A stretch of 14,448 nt of DNA from an uncultured Porphyromonadaceae bacterium (GCA_947175225.1 CAMWLX010000040.1:1-14448); one strand, 5' to 3'; positions 6,624-13,678 are shown, counted from the stretch's first letter. Translations and numbers: made by a program. Notes: a model not told the origin generated them from the sequence alone.

Positions 6624-8009
6624 TTATTCCTCAGAAAATTCGTAGACAAACACAGCCTGTGCCGGTTTCTGAATATTTGCAGGAGGATTTGATATATCAA
6701 AGCTTTCCCAAACTTTTATTTCTTTTAGATTATCATTGTAATCAAGATAAAGGTTATAGTAATCCTTATTAACCTTGCTTATGTCTATTCTGTCGAGGGG
6801 GGTCATATAGATATTGGCATACTGCAAGGCATCCGTGGAACCCCATTCAAAGGATTGAAGGGAAGGAACGTTGTCAATATTCAACTGAAACAGTTTAGTA
6901 AGATGATCCGCCAGTTTTATTGACGTAAGACTGGAATTGGTAGAACACTGGATTTCGGCTATATCACCGCATGCACTCAGATCTAAAGAAGGAATTTCAG
7001 TCCCATCAACCCTGAGGACATCCAATTTGGAACAACTGGAAAAATCAAGCTCCTCATTAATCGCACAATTGTCCAATGCAAGATATGTGAGATTGGAACA
7101 ATTTGATATGTTCAGGCTTTTCACCTGCGACCATCCAAGATTAATCTCCTCGATCGTGGATGCAAAAGGTGCCGTATCCAAAGACTCCAGAGCAGTGTAC
7201 ATAAACATAAAATTACGAATATTTCCACATCCTGTAAGATCGATCGAAGTGAGGTTTAGATTGAATGAGCCTGCCACAAACTCAAGGGCACTGCAGCCGG
7301 CGAAAGATACCTGAGTTAGGTCATTAGTAGTAAATATTATCTTCTTTAAATCCTTAAGCCCCGCAACTTTCAAATCTGACAATTTATTTTGTGAACAGTT
7401 TATAGTCTCGATATTCGGGAAAACTGTAAAATCAAGACTCTCATAGCCCAGATTGTCCACATTTATATCTTTCATCCCCTTGGGAAGTAGTGAAAGATCG
7501 AAATTTTGCAGAGCCGTAGATCCAATGTTGAGAATCTCGAGTTTTTCTGATCCAAGAATAAGATTTTCAACAAGAGAACGATTAATCGATAACTCTCTAA
7601 GACAAACCAATTCCGAAGCATCCAGTTCTTTAGCAAATACAGAGTTGGCGATCAAGGATGTCAAGGAAGTCAGATATCCGATACCTTTAAAATTCGAAAT
7701 CTTATAGTCCGACAGCATCAGACCACCCTTATAAGAAGCAGCCTCCACATTAGTCAGAGTCTCGCTGCCTCCAGCGACCTGATCTTTTATCGCTGAACGA
7801 AGGACTGCATCAGGAATATATTCCTCCGTAAGTATATTGAACTCAGCAGGTATGTCCTGATTAGCCTCTACAAACCGCACTTCAGTGACATTATCTGCGG
7901 GAATCAGCTGTTTGGTTCCATCAGAAAGGGTTATCTCCATATTGTATGTCTGGGACATTGCAGACATACCTGCCATGATGGACAGAATTGAAAAAAATAA
8001 TTTCTTCAT
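6624..8009 (-). CDS. Secreted leucine-rich-repeat protein
   Basis: The 461-residue product has a signal peptide (MKKLFFSILSIMAGMSAMSQ) and a short N-terminal beta element, MEITLSDGTKQLIPADNVTE, common in exported Bacteroidales proteins. Residues about 60-100 resemble the cap that precedes internalin-like repeats (IPDAVLRSAIKDQVAGG). From about residue 80 to 445 it is an irregular LRR solenoid with 20-23 residue units such as SLDLSACGDIAEIQCSTN and LDFSSCSKLDVLRVDG. LRR solenoids bind proteins or glycans; the ligand is unknown. I see no clear lipobox, transmembrane anchor or type IX signal, so anchoring is uncertain. It is the last gene of the operon, nine bases after its neighbour, with a terminator 80 bases beyond its stop. 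It is likely expressed under the LytTR system upstream. Confidence 0.88.
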   Translation of the reverse strand: MKKLFFSILSIMAGMSAMSQTYNMEITLSDGTKQLIPADNVTEVRFVEANQDIPAEFNILTEEYIPDAVLRSAIKDQVAGGSETLTNVEAASYKGGLMLSDYKISNFKGIGYLTSLTSLIANSVFAKELDASELVCLRELSINRSLVENLILGSEKLEILNIGSTALQNFDLSLLPKGMKDINVDNLGYESLDFTVFPNIETINCSQNKLSDLKVAGLKDLKKIIFTTNDLTQVSFAGCSALEFVAGSFNLNLTSIDLTGCGNIRNFMFMYTALESLDTAPFASTIEEINLGWSQVKSLNISNCSNLTYLALDNCAINEELDFSSCSKLDVLRVDGTEIPSLDLSACGDIAEIQCSTNSSLTSIKLADHLTKLFQLNIDNVPSLQSFEWGSTDALQYANIYMTPLDRIDISKVNKDYYNLYLDYNDNLKEIKVWESFDISNPPANIQKPAQAVFVYEFSEE

Positions 8010-8018
8010 AATAGCGTA

Positions 8019-8498
8019 TTATTTGTTGATGAATTTAAATGATGAGTTATTGCAACGGGCAATGAAAGTCCCGGTTCCAAGATTGGACAGATCAATTACA
8101 GCAGTCCCATCATAAGAGACTGTGGCATACGTCATGATCTTTCCCTCCAATGAATAGATAATGATCCTTTCGCCTACCCTAAGGCCGGAAAAATAGATAT
8201 TGCCATCAATAATCCTGTGTATTTCCTTGCCTGTGCACTCTCTGACCTTCGACACATCTGTCAAAATAAAATTCTGTAGCTCCGTATATGCGATATTTAT
8301 AGCCGTATTCTCAGACTCGACAATGAGTTCTCCGGGAGTATTCCTAATTATTGGATTATCGGCAAGCGGGAATGTCGCGAATGTGCCATCCACAAGATTC
8401 AAAACAAGACAAGAGACATCAGCATGAGCCTTGAATCCAACAATACCCATCGTCATCGCCATGGCCACACACCAGAGCTTTTGGTAAAGTACTTTCAT
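8019..8498 (-). CDS. Small secreted protein with type IX sorting-like C-terminal domain
   Basis: This 159-residue protein has a signal peptide ending near AHA|DVS. Residues about 28-80 (LVLNLVDGTFATFPLADNP, later IAYTELQNF) form a beta-rich element, DG...L.d.P, that often precedes a sorting-like tail in Bacteroidales proteins and resembles the LRR protein N-terminus. Residues about 95-159 (GLRVGERIIIYSLEGKIMTY, later IDLSNLGTGTFIARCNNSS, ending KFINK) match the pattern of the type IX secretion C-terminal domain: IYSLEGK, a glycine, L..L..G.FI, and a basic end. Nothing catalytic lies between, so almost the whole mature protein is these two modules. It is 12 bases downstream of the receiver gene and 9 upstream of the LRR gene. 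It may be a surface partner of the LRR protein. No type IX machinery is in this window. Confidence 0.8.
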   Translation of the reverse strand: MKVLYQKLWCVAMAMTMGIVGFKAHADVSCLVLNLVDGTFATFPLADNPIIRNTPGELIVESENTAINIAYTELQNFILTDVSKVRECTGKEIHRIIDGNIYFSGLRVGERIIIYSLEGKIMTYATVSYDGTAVIDLSNLGTGTFIARCNNSSFKFINK

Positions 8499-8510
8499 AA
8501 TTATTATCTT

Positions 8511-8903
8511 TTATTGGTTTGTTGTCTGAAATGATTTCCTATGCATGTGTTCGAATCTCTCCAGCGCACGCAATAGGGAGTCGTGAGTCAACGGCTCAAT
8601 GACAGAATCAATCACATTTATGCCTTCATCGCCTATAAAGTCATTCGACTCAGAGATTACAATCAAAGGGACTTTTATACCTAAACGCTTAAAATCCTCC
8701 GTTACATTGCCGTCACAAACAGATTGTTTTGTAAAAACCAGATCCACGTCACCATGTCTCAATAGACCGAGAGCACCTTGTATATCGTCGGCCACACCTG
8801 CGAGAGTCATGCATGGACGCAACTGGGCAAGTGCAATACGTAGTGAAAGAGATTGGAAGTAAGAATCTTCCACTATTATATATTTGAACGATTTATCAGC
8901 CAT
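8511..8903 (-). CDS. Stand-alone degenerate receiver domain (pseudo-receiver)
   Basis: I chose ATG 8903 (MADKSFKYIIVEDS), giving 130 residues. A longer frame from TTG 8942 would start upstream of the promoter -7 element (8922-8929). The protein is a single CheY-like receiver without an output domain and aligns along its length with the receiver of the LytTR regulator next door. The acidic pocket survives partly (VEDS), but where the neighbour has the phospho-acceptor in DLVFMD, this protein has DLVFTK: Lys59 replaces Asp. The conserved switch Lys (ILKP) is Glu103 (VIEP). It should therefore not be phosphorylated in the usual way. Sharing one operon with two secreted proteins and adjoining a kinase/regulator pair, it may modulate that pair by docking. 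Receiver identity is well supported; the role is inference. Confidence 0.85.
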   Translation of the reverse strand: MADKSFKYIIVEDSYFQSLSLRIALAQLRPCMTLAGVADDIQGALGLLRHGDVDLVFTKQSVCDGNVTEDFKRLGIKVPLIVISESNDFIGDEGINVIDSVIEPLTHDSLLRALERFEHMHRKSFQTTNQ

Positions 8904-8921
8904 TCTTACTAATTTTGATTG

Positions 8922-8953
8922 TAAAGTTAGTAAAAACGGCAAGCCAAATCAAT
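8922..8953 (-). promoter_or_regulatory. Promoter of the pseudo-receiver/LRR operon
   Basis: On the minus strand TAACTTTA (8929-8922) is a one-mismatch -7 element, with ATTG (8953-8950) 20 bases upstream as a weak -33. A better TTTG (8948-8945) is at only 15 bases. The weak -33 fits activator dependence, with the paired direct repeats at 8964-8996 ending 10 bases upstream. The leader before ATG 8903 would be about 10-15 bases. Confidence 0.55.
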
Positions 8954-8963
8954 ATTTATCTGA

Positions 8964-8996
8964 CGAACCGGTATACGATGGGAACGAACCGGTATA
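8964..8996. promoter_or_regulatory. Paired direct repeats, probable LytTR operator
   Basis: CGAACCGGTATA occurs twice, perfectly, at 8964-8975 and 8985-8996, exactly 21 bases apart, or two helical turns. LytTR domains bind two short direct repeats spaced about 20-22 bases on one face of DNA. The site lies between the LytTR regulator gene and the operon it probably controls, just upstream of the weak -33 element. Confidence 0.7.
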
Positions 8997-9029
8997 ACAG
9001 AGGAACCAATCAGGACAAGTTTGTATCCG

Positions 9030-9785
9030 TCAATGCGGCGAGTGGCCTAACCAGTTCAGGAAATTCTGACGACGTTCTGCACTTACAGTTTCCGTCCGCT
9101 TTAAACTTCCGGCACTGATGTCAATATGCAGACGTCCTTTGAAAAACTTGGAGACTCCACCAATAGAGCTGACTGAGGCAACTACCGAACGAGAAACCTG
9201 ATAAAACTCATTTGGGTCGACTATCCTCATGACCTCGACAAGAGAAGAAAAATCGGAAAGAAGGCTTTTTCCATCCTTAAGAACTATAGTTATATATTTT
9301 CCTTCAGCCTCAAACCAAGCTATTTCCTTCATCTGAATGAAACTGTAACGGTTTCCCGAAGATATGAGTATTCGGCTGCATTGATTTGCAGTTAAGTCTC
9401 TGGCAATACTTTTCCATTCATGTTTCTCCGTCATTCTTTCTTCAAACTTTCGGACTGCATGGAGCAGATCCTCTTCAGAAACAGGTTTAAGTATATAATC
9501 AATACTATTTTGTTTAAAGGCCTTTATGGCATACTCATCATACGCAGTCGTAAAGATGATCGGTGCCTGGACATCTATGTGCTTAAAGATGTCAAAACAA
9601 CTGCCGTCATCCAACTCAATATCCATAAACACCAGATCAATATCCGTATGGGAAGTAAACCACGATATACTCTCGGCCACACTTTCCGCCACAAACACGC
9701 AACGACTGTCCGGCCTTATAGAGTCGATCAGATTCCGCAAATTAATGCTTGCAAACTCCTCGTTTTCAATAATAGCGTATCTCAT
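9030..9785 (-). CDS. LytTR-family response regulator
   Basis: The 251-residue protein has a receiver (about residues 1-118) and a LytTR DNA-binding domain (about 137-247). The receiver has phospho-acceptor Asp55 in LVFMDIEL, a Thr in IIFTTAYD and Lys100 in YILKPV; the N-terminal acidic cluster is ENEE instead of the usual DDE, a mild variation. The DNA-binding part includes IAWFEAEGKYITIVLKDGK and FYQVSRSVVASV, typical of LytTR beta strands, and ends in VSAERRQNFLNWL. Phosphorylation by the adjacent kinase should promote dimer binding to direct repeats such as those at 8964-8996. The start overlaps the kinase stop by four bases (ATGA), so the pair is translationally coupled. No gene-specific name can be assigned. 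Confidence 0.95.
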   Translation of the reverse strand: MRYAIIENEEFASINLRNLIDSIRPDSRCVFVAESVAESISWFTSHTDIDLVFMDIELDDGSCFDIFKHIDVQAPIIFTTAYDEYAIKAFKQNSIDYILKPVSEEDLLHAVRKFEERMTEKHEWKSIARDLTANQCSRILISSGNRYSFIQMKEIAWFEAEGKYITIVLKDGKSLLSDFSSLVEVMRIVDPNEFYQVSRSVVASVSSIGGVSKFFKGRLHIDISAGSLKRTETVSAERRQNFLNWLGHSPH

Positions 9786-10786
9786 AGGGTATCTGAAGAT
9801 AATAATGGAATGAAAGCCTTGAATGTCTTACCGTCGTTCTCCGTATAGAACCTGTAGCCCCTGGCTTCATAGAGCTGTGAAAGATAATTGAGGCCGAAGT
9901 GACTTACCGTCTCGGATACGCGTGGTTGATATGGATTTGATACCACAATCATGTCTTTATCAATCATTATGGCTACCTTCATCGGATTGCTGCTTGATAT
10001 GACATTGTGCTTTATTACATTCTCTATCAACAACTGCATTGTAAAGGGTATCATATTCCTATCTAAATCAGTCTCCCCGGAAATCTCAACCAGGAATTTA
10101 CTGTTATACCGCATAGAGAGTACCAGTACATACGAGCTCAAATATTCAAGTTCTTCTCTAACACTTATGATTTCCCGATTCTGCTGAGCCATAACATACC
10201 TGTACATGCGTGCTAATTCCCTGATAAAGACCTTTGACTTCATAGAATCGATTGAGACAAGAGAATAAAGGATATTGAGCGAATTGAAAAGGAAATGAGG
10301 GTTTATCTGCGCCCTAAGCGCATCATATTTATACTGAAGCATCATTTTGTTGGCATCTTCCGCCTCCTGCCGTGACCTCAACGTCCTCTTGAAATAATAT
10401 ACCATCTCAATCCCAAGGAGAATTAGGATATCATTCAGAAAAGTACCTGCCCAATCTATAGTAGCTTTCTGGAAAAGATTGATGATCAATAAATAGGCAT
10501 AATTAACCGCTACAGTCGATACAAAAGACAGAGTAACGTCAACAGCTAATTTTCTCTTTTCATCCTTTAATCTCACCAGACGAAACACAATCTGGAGATT
10601 GATGACAAACAACAAAAATATTGGAATGAAATTACTGGCAACCCCTATAATAAAGTCCGTCAAATCAGAATAATAAAACATATCTCCGAAGCGAACAGCA
10701 TTATAGAATGCCTGAAACCAGCAGTAATAACCGATTATGGCAATACCCCAGTAAAAATTAGTCTTCAGTCTGGAAGATTGTGCCAT
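9782..10786 (-). CDS. Membrane sensor histidine kinase (LytS/YehU-type His_kinase family)
   Basis: The 334-residue protein has about four transmembrane segments (roughly residues 12-30, 44-70, 83-103 and 113-132) with almost no extracytoplasmic domain. After a linker comes the His_kinase motif QINPHFLFNSLNILYSL, with the phosphorylated His164, and an ATP-binding domain with the N-box QLLIENVIKHN (Asn256, Asn261). The later glycine box is weak (SHFGLNYLSQLY), as is common in this family. Kinases of this class pair with LytTR regulators, and the next gene is one, overlapping by four bases. The signal may be sensed within the membrane. It starts 45 bases after the GH8 stop, so it may be read from the GH8 promoter; I see no convincing promoter in that gap. 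Confidence 0.93.
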   Translation of the reverse strand: MAQSSRLKTNFYWGIAIIGYYCWFQAFYNAVRFGDMFYYSDLTDFIIGVASNFIPIFLLFVINLQIVFRLVRLKDEKRKLAVDVTLSFVSTVAVNYAYLLIINLFQKATIDWAGTFLNDILILLGIEMVYYFKRTLRSRQEAEDANKMMLQYKYDALRAQINPHFLFNSLNILYSLVSIDSMKSKVFIRELARMYRYVMAQQNREIISVREELEYLSSYVLVLSMRYNSKFLVEISGETDLDRNMIPFTMQLLIENVIKHNVISSSNPMKVAIMIDKDMIVVSNPYQPRVSETVSHFGLNYLSQLYEARGYRFYTENDGKTFKAFIPLLSSDTL

Positions 10787-10831
10787 GATTATCCAATATA
10801 ATATTTAGAGACCCTATTGACATGATGAACT

Positions 10832-12049
10832 TCACAATGAGAAATTGCCGGAGACGTGGAGGAGGGAAAGGAAATAGACCATCCCTACGTAGTAGCGGTA
10901 TTTACCTGTCGGTAGTTCCGCATTCCATAGTTGCTCTATGAAGTCTTTTGCTAACGCTTGCTTCCCAATATCCTCCGATTTTGCCAATGCTAATGCTCCT
11001 ACAGCATTCGAACCAGCCATGCCACATGTATAGTCATCAAAAGCATTCGAGCCGTCTAAATTGAAGTGGGCATGACTGCAACCATCTTTTTTGAAGAATT
11101 CGAGCAACTTACTAATCACTTCGCCTTGACGGTCAATGTCTTTCCCTGTAAGATATGAATCCATTCCGATATTCATCGCACAGCGTATGGCATCATACAT
11201 GTAGATTGATGTGTCATAACCCGCTTGAGGCCATGCGTATGGAGTGGCATCATAGTTGCTGTAGTCAGGATGAAGACCGGTCACGGGATGCGAGCTGTCT
11301 ATAAGATGGTCTCTGGCCGCACCGGCTGCTTCTCTCCAGAAATCATTGTTTGTAGAAGCCTTTATAGCCCAAAAATCAAGGAATGCAGGAAGCATATAGG
11401 AGGGATCGGTAAAGCCATGCCCCACACTGTCCGGCACAAAGGTAATCAGTTTCTTATCCTTATCAAAGAGATCATATACTTCGGTGGCATTCCCATCTTT
11501 CGACATTATTTTTTCAAGAATCTGATTTGCTTCGGCAGTATATTCCGGTTTGTTCCACTTTTCTCCGGCAAGCAATAGGGAAGTGACATAATACAATTCT
11601 CCATCCGAGGCATTGCTTCCCCCAATCTTTGTGCCGTCCGGAGCGCACTGCCAACAAAAATAGCCATCCCAAGGAGACTCTGCGTCATATGCCATGTGCT
11701 CCTTGCTCCAACGCCAAAGCCGATCAAACACCTCAGGCTTGTCGAGTTGCACGCTTATCATCATTCCGTAAGACATTCCTTCAGTCCTGACATCGTTGCT
11801 TCCGGTGTCTAATATGAAGCCTTTGTCACCGTCGAGATAGTAGACACTGTGTTGGTCGTCGTTTTCATACACAGACATATCTCCCGGGGTAAAGAAATGA
11901 TTCCATACTCCATCTATCTTAGCTCTTGTCTCTTCATCAGACTTGCCAAGAATAGTATTGAAATAATTCTCTCCATAACAAATCGAGCTTGACATCAGCA
12001 TTATTCCTGATGCGAGCATCATCATTACCTTTTCTAACCTTTTCTTCAT
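10832..12049 (-). CDS. GH8 glycoside hydrolase, probable reducing-end xylose-releasing exo-oligoxylanase
   Basis: The 405-residue protein has a signal peptide ending near CYG|EN and a complete GH8 (alpha/alpha)6 domain. Family landmarks are DVRTEGMSYGMMISVQLDK with the general-acid Glu90, GYFCWQC, NASDGELYYV with Asp149, and SIYMYDAIRCAMNIGMD, where Asp286 is the likely base. The overall sequence resembles Rex enzymes (EC 3.2.1.156), which release xylose from the reducing end of xylo-oligosaccharides; an endo-xylanase specificity cannot be excluded. No SusC/SusD pair or other carbohydrate enzyme is in the window, so it is not part of a visible polysaccharide locus. ATG 12049 provides a basic n-region (MKKRLEK) but is only four bases past the -7 box; ATG 12025, after GAAAAGGTA, is an alternative that shortens the signal peptide by eight residues. 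Confidence 0.93.
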   Translation of the reverse strand: MKKRLEKVMMMLASGIMLMSSSICYGENYFNTILGKSDEETRAKIDGVWNHFFTPGDMSVYENDDQHSVYYLDGDKGFILDTGSNDVRTEGMSYGMMISVQLDKPEVFDRLWRWSKEHMAYDAESPWDGYFCWQCAPDGTKIGGSNASDGELYYVTSLLLAGEKWNKPEYTAEANQILEKIMSKDGNATEVYDLFDKDKKLITFVPDSVGHGFTDPSYMLPAFLDFWAIKASTNNDFWREAAGAARDHLIDSSHPVTGLHPDYSNYDATPYAWPQAGYDTSIYMYDAIRCAMNIGMDSYLTGKDIDRQGEVISKLLEFFKKDGCSHAHFNLDGSNAFDDYTCGMAGSNAVGALALAKSEDIGKQALAKDFIEQLWNAELPTGKYRYYVGMVYFLSLLHVSGNFSL

Positions 12050-12053
12050 TATG

Positions 12054-12085
12054 CAAATTTAGTCAGATTTTACGAATCCCACAAA
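12054..12085 (-). promoter_or_regulatory. Consensus promoter of the GH8 gene
   Basis: On the minus strand TTTG (12085-12082), 20 bases, then TAAATTTG (12061-12054) is an exact Bacteroidota consensus. Only four bases separate the -7 box from ATG 12049, so the mRNA would be leaderless or nearly so, or translation starts at ATG 12025. Confidence 0.75.
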
Positions 12086-12147
12086 TTTCTTACATAAAAG
12101 TCTGAAAAAGTGCACTCCGTATGCCGATTATTTGTCGTGTCTTCCTC

Positions 12148-12290
12148 AAACCTGCAATGCGCAGCGCAGCGAGCGAGCCACAGCGCTCTTTGCTCCCGAG
12201 TAGGGACTTGATCGTTAATCGTTGATAATTGATCGTTACACTCAGCGAGCCCTTTGCGCCTTTGCGCGTATGAGTATCGGCGATTACCGT
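12148..12290. repeat. Dispersed intergenic element
   Basis: This non-coding stretch contains GC-rich GCGCAGCGCAGCGAGCGAGC-like sequence, two copies of GATCGTTA (12210-12217, 12231-12238) around GTTGATAA, and AGCGAGCCCTTTGCGCCTTTGCGCG. The last, read on the other strand, matches the CGCAAAGGCGCAAAGG-CTCGC segment of the 248-base array (5619-5640). This kind of sequence recurs between genes in Muribaculaceae-like genomes, as far as I recall. No gene is seen from 12062 to 12333. Confidence 0.5.
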
Positions 12291-12305
12291 CGGGCCTGAA
12301 AATGT

Positions 12306-12330
12306 AGCCTCATCCGTGGAGGATGAGGCT
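12306..12330 (-). terminator. Hairpin after the 69-residue frame, probable terminator
   Basis: AGCCTCATCC (12306-12315) and GGATGAGGCT (12321-12330) form a perfect ten-pair stem with a five-base loop. Beyond it on the minus strand comes ACATTTTC, a poor T tract, so termination may be weak. It begins four bases past the stop of the small frame and could serve the amidohydrolase transcript. Confidence 0.5.
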
Positions 12331-12333
12331 GAT

Positions 12334-12543
12334 TCAGGATTGGCTTTTCAGGGAATGAGAGTATCTGTCAGGCAGCAGTTCACTCCATGTGTCTGCTGAA
12401 GCTGTCGGAGGGAGTTTTGCAGCTGAGTTCAGGGTTTCGATGACGTATTTCCTGAAGTCGACCCCCAGGTTACGCGGATCGGCGAGGATGCCGTTGAGCT
12501 TATGGCGGATATTCCTGAGTATGGGTGGCGCGTATTGCCTCAT
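12334..12543 (-). CDS. Small unrecognised protein, 69 residues
   Basis: The frame starts at ATG 12543 and ends against a terminator-like hairpin. The product is basic, without signal peptide or membrane segment (MRQYAPPILRNIRHKLNGIL, later DFRKYVIETLNSA, then a Pro/Ser-rich end). I do not recognise a family. The frame remains open upstream across the amidohydrolase stop (GIKDIIKTSAQKR before the Met), so it might be the tail of a longer decayed gene. The ribosome binding site (AGAAGCGG) is weak. It starts 32 bases after the amidohydrolase stop and may share its transcript. It could be a real short gene, a remnant or chance. Confidence 0.4.
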   Translation of the reverse strand: MRQYAPPILRNIRHKLNGILADPRNLGVDFRKYVIETLNSAAKLPPTASADTWSELLPDRYSHSLKSQS

Positions 12544-12575
12544 CCGCTTCTGCGCTGAAGTTTTAATAATATCCT

Positions 12576-13577
12576 TTATTCCGTGATGTGCAGGAGTTTT
12601 TCGGCTGTAAGGTGGGTGAATTTATCTTTGTCAATATCGGAGAGTGGTGCGTTTTCTATGAAAGTACGGGCATCCGTCATCGGAACGTATGGCCAGTCTG
12701 CCGAGAAAACGAGTCGGTCGATGCCGAGTTTGTTGACGCAGAACTGAAGCGCATCGTTGTCATATAAACCGCTGGGCGAAATCCAGACGTGTTTCTGATA
12801 GATGTTTGAAACCGTGTCTGAAAGTCCGGTGACCTCAGGCTTGAACATCTGATCGAGGCGATAGAGGAAATATGGTACCATTTCTCCCCAGTGTCCCGAA
12901 ATGACTTTCAGAGTCGGAAATTTTTCAAACACTCCGGCAAGAATCATTCGGATAACCTGTATCCCTGCCTCGTAGTGCCAGCCATAGCCGTATGAACTGA
13001 GGATTGTGTCGAGTTGGTCGTTGAGACCCTTATAGTATGCGTTGACGGCATCAACGGAGGTGTAGTTGGGATGGATATATACCGGGAGGTCGAGTTCTGT
13101 CAGAGCCTCCCATAAGGGATAATACATCTTGTCGTCAAGAAATACATTTCCAGTCTGAGGACGTCCGGAAATGAGCGTACCCACAAACCCGAGTTCATTT
13201 ACGGTACGCCGCAGTTCATCAGCAGCCGCAGTCGGATTATTCCACGGAAGTGTTGCGAAAGCACGGAAACGGTCGGGATAAGGTTTCACAGTCTCGGAAA
13301 GCGTATCATTGGCTTGCTTTGCCAGTGTCACGGCATCATCACCACTAAGCCATTGGGTAGGATTTGTGTATGACACAACTTCCATGTCAATACCGGCTTC
13401 ATCGAGTTCGGCAATACGTTTCTCTCCCAACTCAAAAAGGTCAGGTACACTCGGAGCATCAGCGGGTGCAGGATGCATGAACTGTTGCGCGTAGGGATAC
13501 GCTTCCTGGATTGTCTTGGCCACCGCAGCCCCAATGGTTTTGCTTGACAAGTGTTCTTCTAATGCAATTATTTTCAT
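12576..13577 (-). CDS. Amidohydrolase-family metalloenzyme (ACMSD / gamma-resorcylate decarboxylase-like)
   Basis: The 333-residue protein is a full-length amidohydrolase-2 TIM barrel. The start MKIIALEEHL carries the metal-binding ExH (Glu7, His9). Further ligands and active-site residues are His169 (PVYIHP), His229 (ISGHWGE) and Asp294 (VFSADWPY). This set and the MKIIALEEH start match the non-oxidative decarboxylases of the ACMSD and 2,6-dihydroxybenzoate decarboxylase group, which use one divalent metal to decarboxylate aromatic or muconate acids. The substrate cannot be deduced, and hydrolase activity is possible. AAAGGATAG precedes the start. It is cytoplasmic and divergent from an NmrA-like oxidoreductase 101 bases away, suggesting shared control, perhaps in handling small aromatic or reactive compounds. 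Confidence 0.92.
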   Translation of the reverse strand: MKIIALEEHLSSKTIGAAVAKTIQEAYPYAQQFMHPAPADAPSVPDLFELGEKRIAELDEAGIDMEVVSYTNPTQWLSGDDAVTLAKQANDTLSETVKPYPDRFRAFATLPWNNPTAAADELRRTVNELGFVGTLISGRPQTGNVFLDDKMYYPLWEALTELDLPVYIHPNYTSVDAVNAYYKGLNDQLDTILSSYGYGWHYEAGIQVIRMILAGVFEKFPTLKVISGHWGEMVPYFLYRLDQMFKPEVTGLSDTVSNIYQKHVWISPSGLYDNDALQFCVNKLGIDRLVFSADWPYVPMTDARTFIENAPLSDIDKDKFTHLTAEKLLHITE

Positions 13578-13630
13578 AATCTATCCTTTGTTAAATGTTT
13601 CTGACAAGTAAACAAACCATGTCATAAAAT

Positions 13631-13646
13631 TGTTGATATATCAACA
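13631..13646. promoter_or_regulatory. Perfect 16-base palindrome, probable repressor operator
   Basis: TGTTGATATATCAACA is its own reverse complement. It lies in the 101-base divergent region and its right end coincides with the expected -33 position of the oxidoreductase promoter. A palindrome of this size fits a dimeric MarR- or HxlR-type repressor, regulators often found next to NmrA-like oxidoreductases. No regulator gene is in view. Confidence 0.55.
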
Positions 13647-13666
13647 TAAAATAAATCTAAAAGCAG

Positions 13667-13674
13667 TATATTTG
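13667..13674 (+). promoter_or_regulatory. -7 element of the oxidoreductase gene
   Basis: TATATTTG matches TAnnTTTG. The expected -33 region (about 13643-13646) lacks TTTG and instead overlaps the palindrome. The ATG follows four bases later, so the mRNA may be leaderless. Confidence 0.5.
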
Positions 13675-13678
13675 CAGT

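Noticed and set aside
6937..7314. Plus-strand open frame of 125 codons
   Set aside because: It is antisense to the LRR gene, whose repeat structure explains the sequence.
8903..8942. Longer N-terminus of the pseudo-receiver from TTG 8942
   Set aside because: It lies upstream of the predicted -7 element and transcription start; the receiver fold begins after Met 8903.
9002..9012. Third LytTR repeat (GGAACCAATCA)
   Set aside because: It shares only GAACC and is 17 rather than 21 bases from the second copy.
9420..9848. Plus-strand open frame of 142 codons
   Set aside because: It is antisense to the LytTR receiver and has no domain signature.
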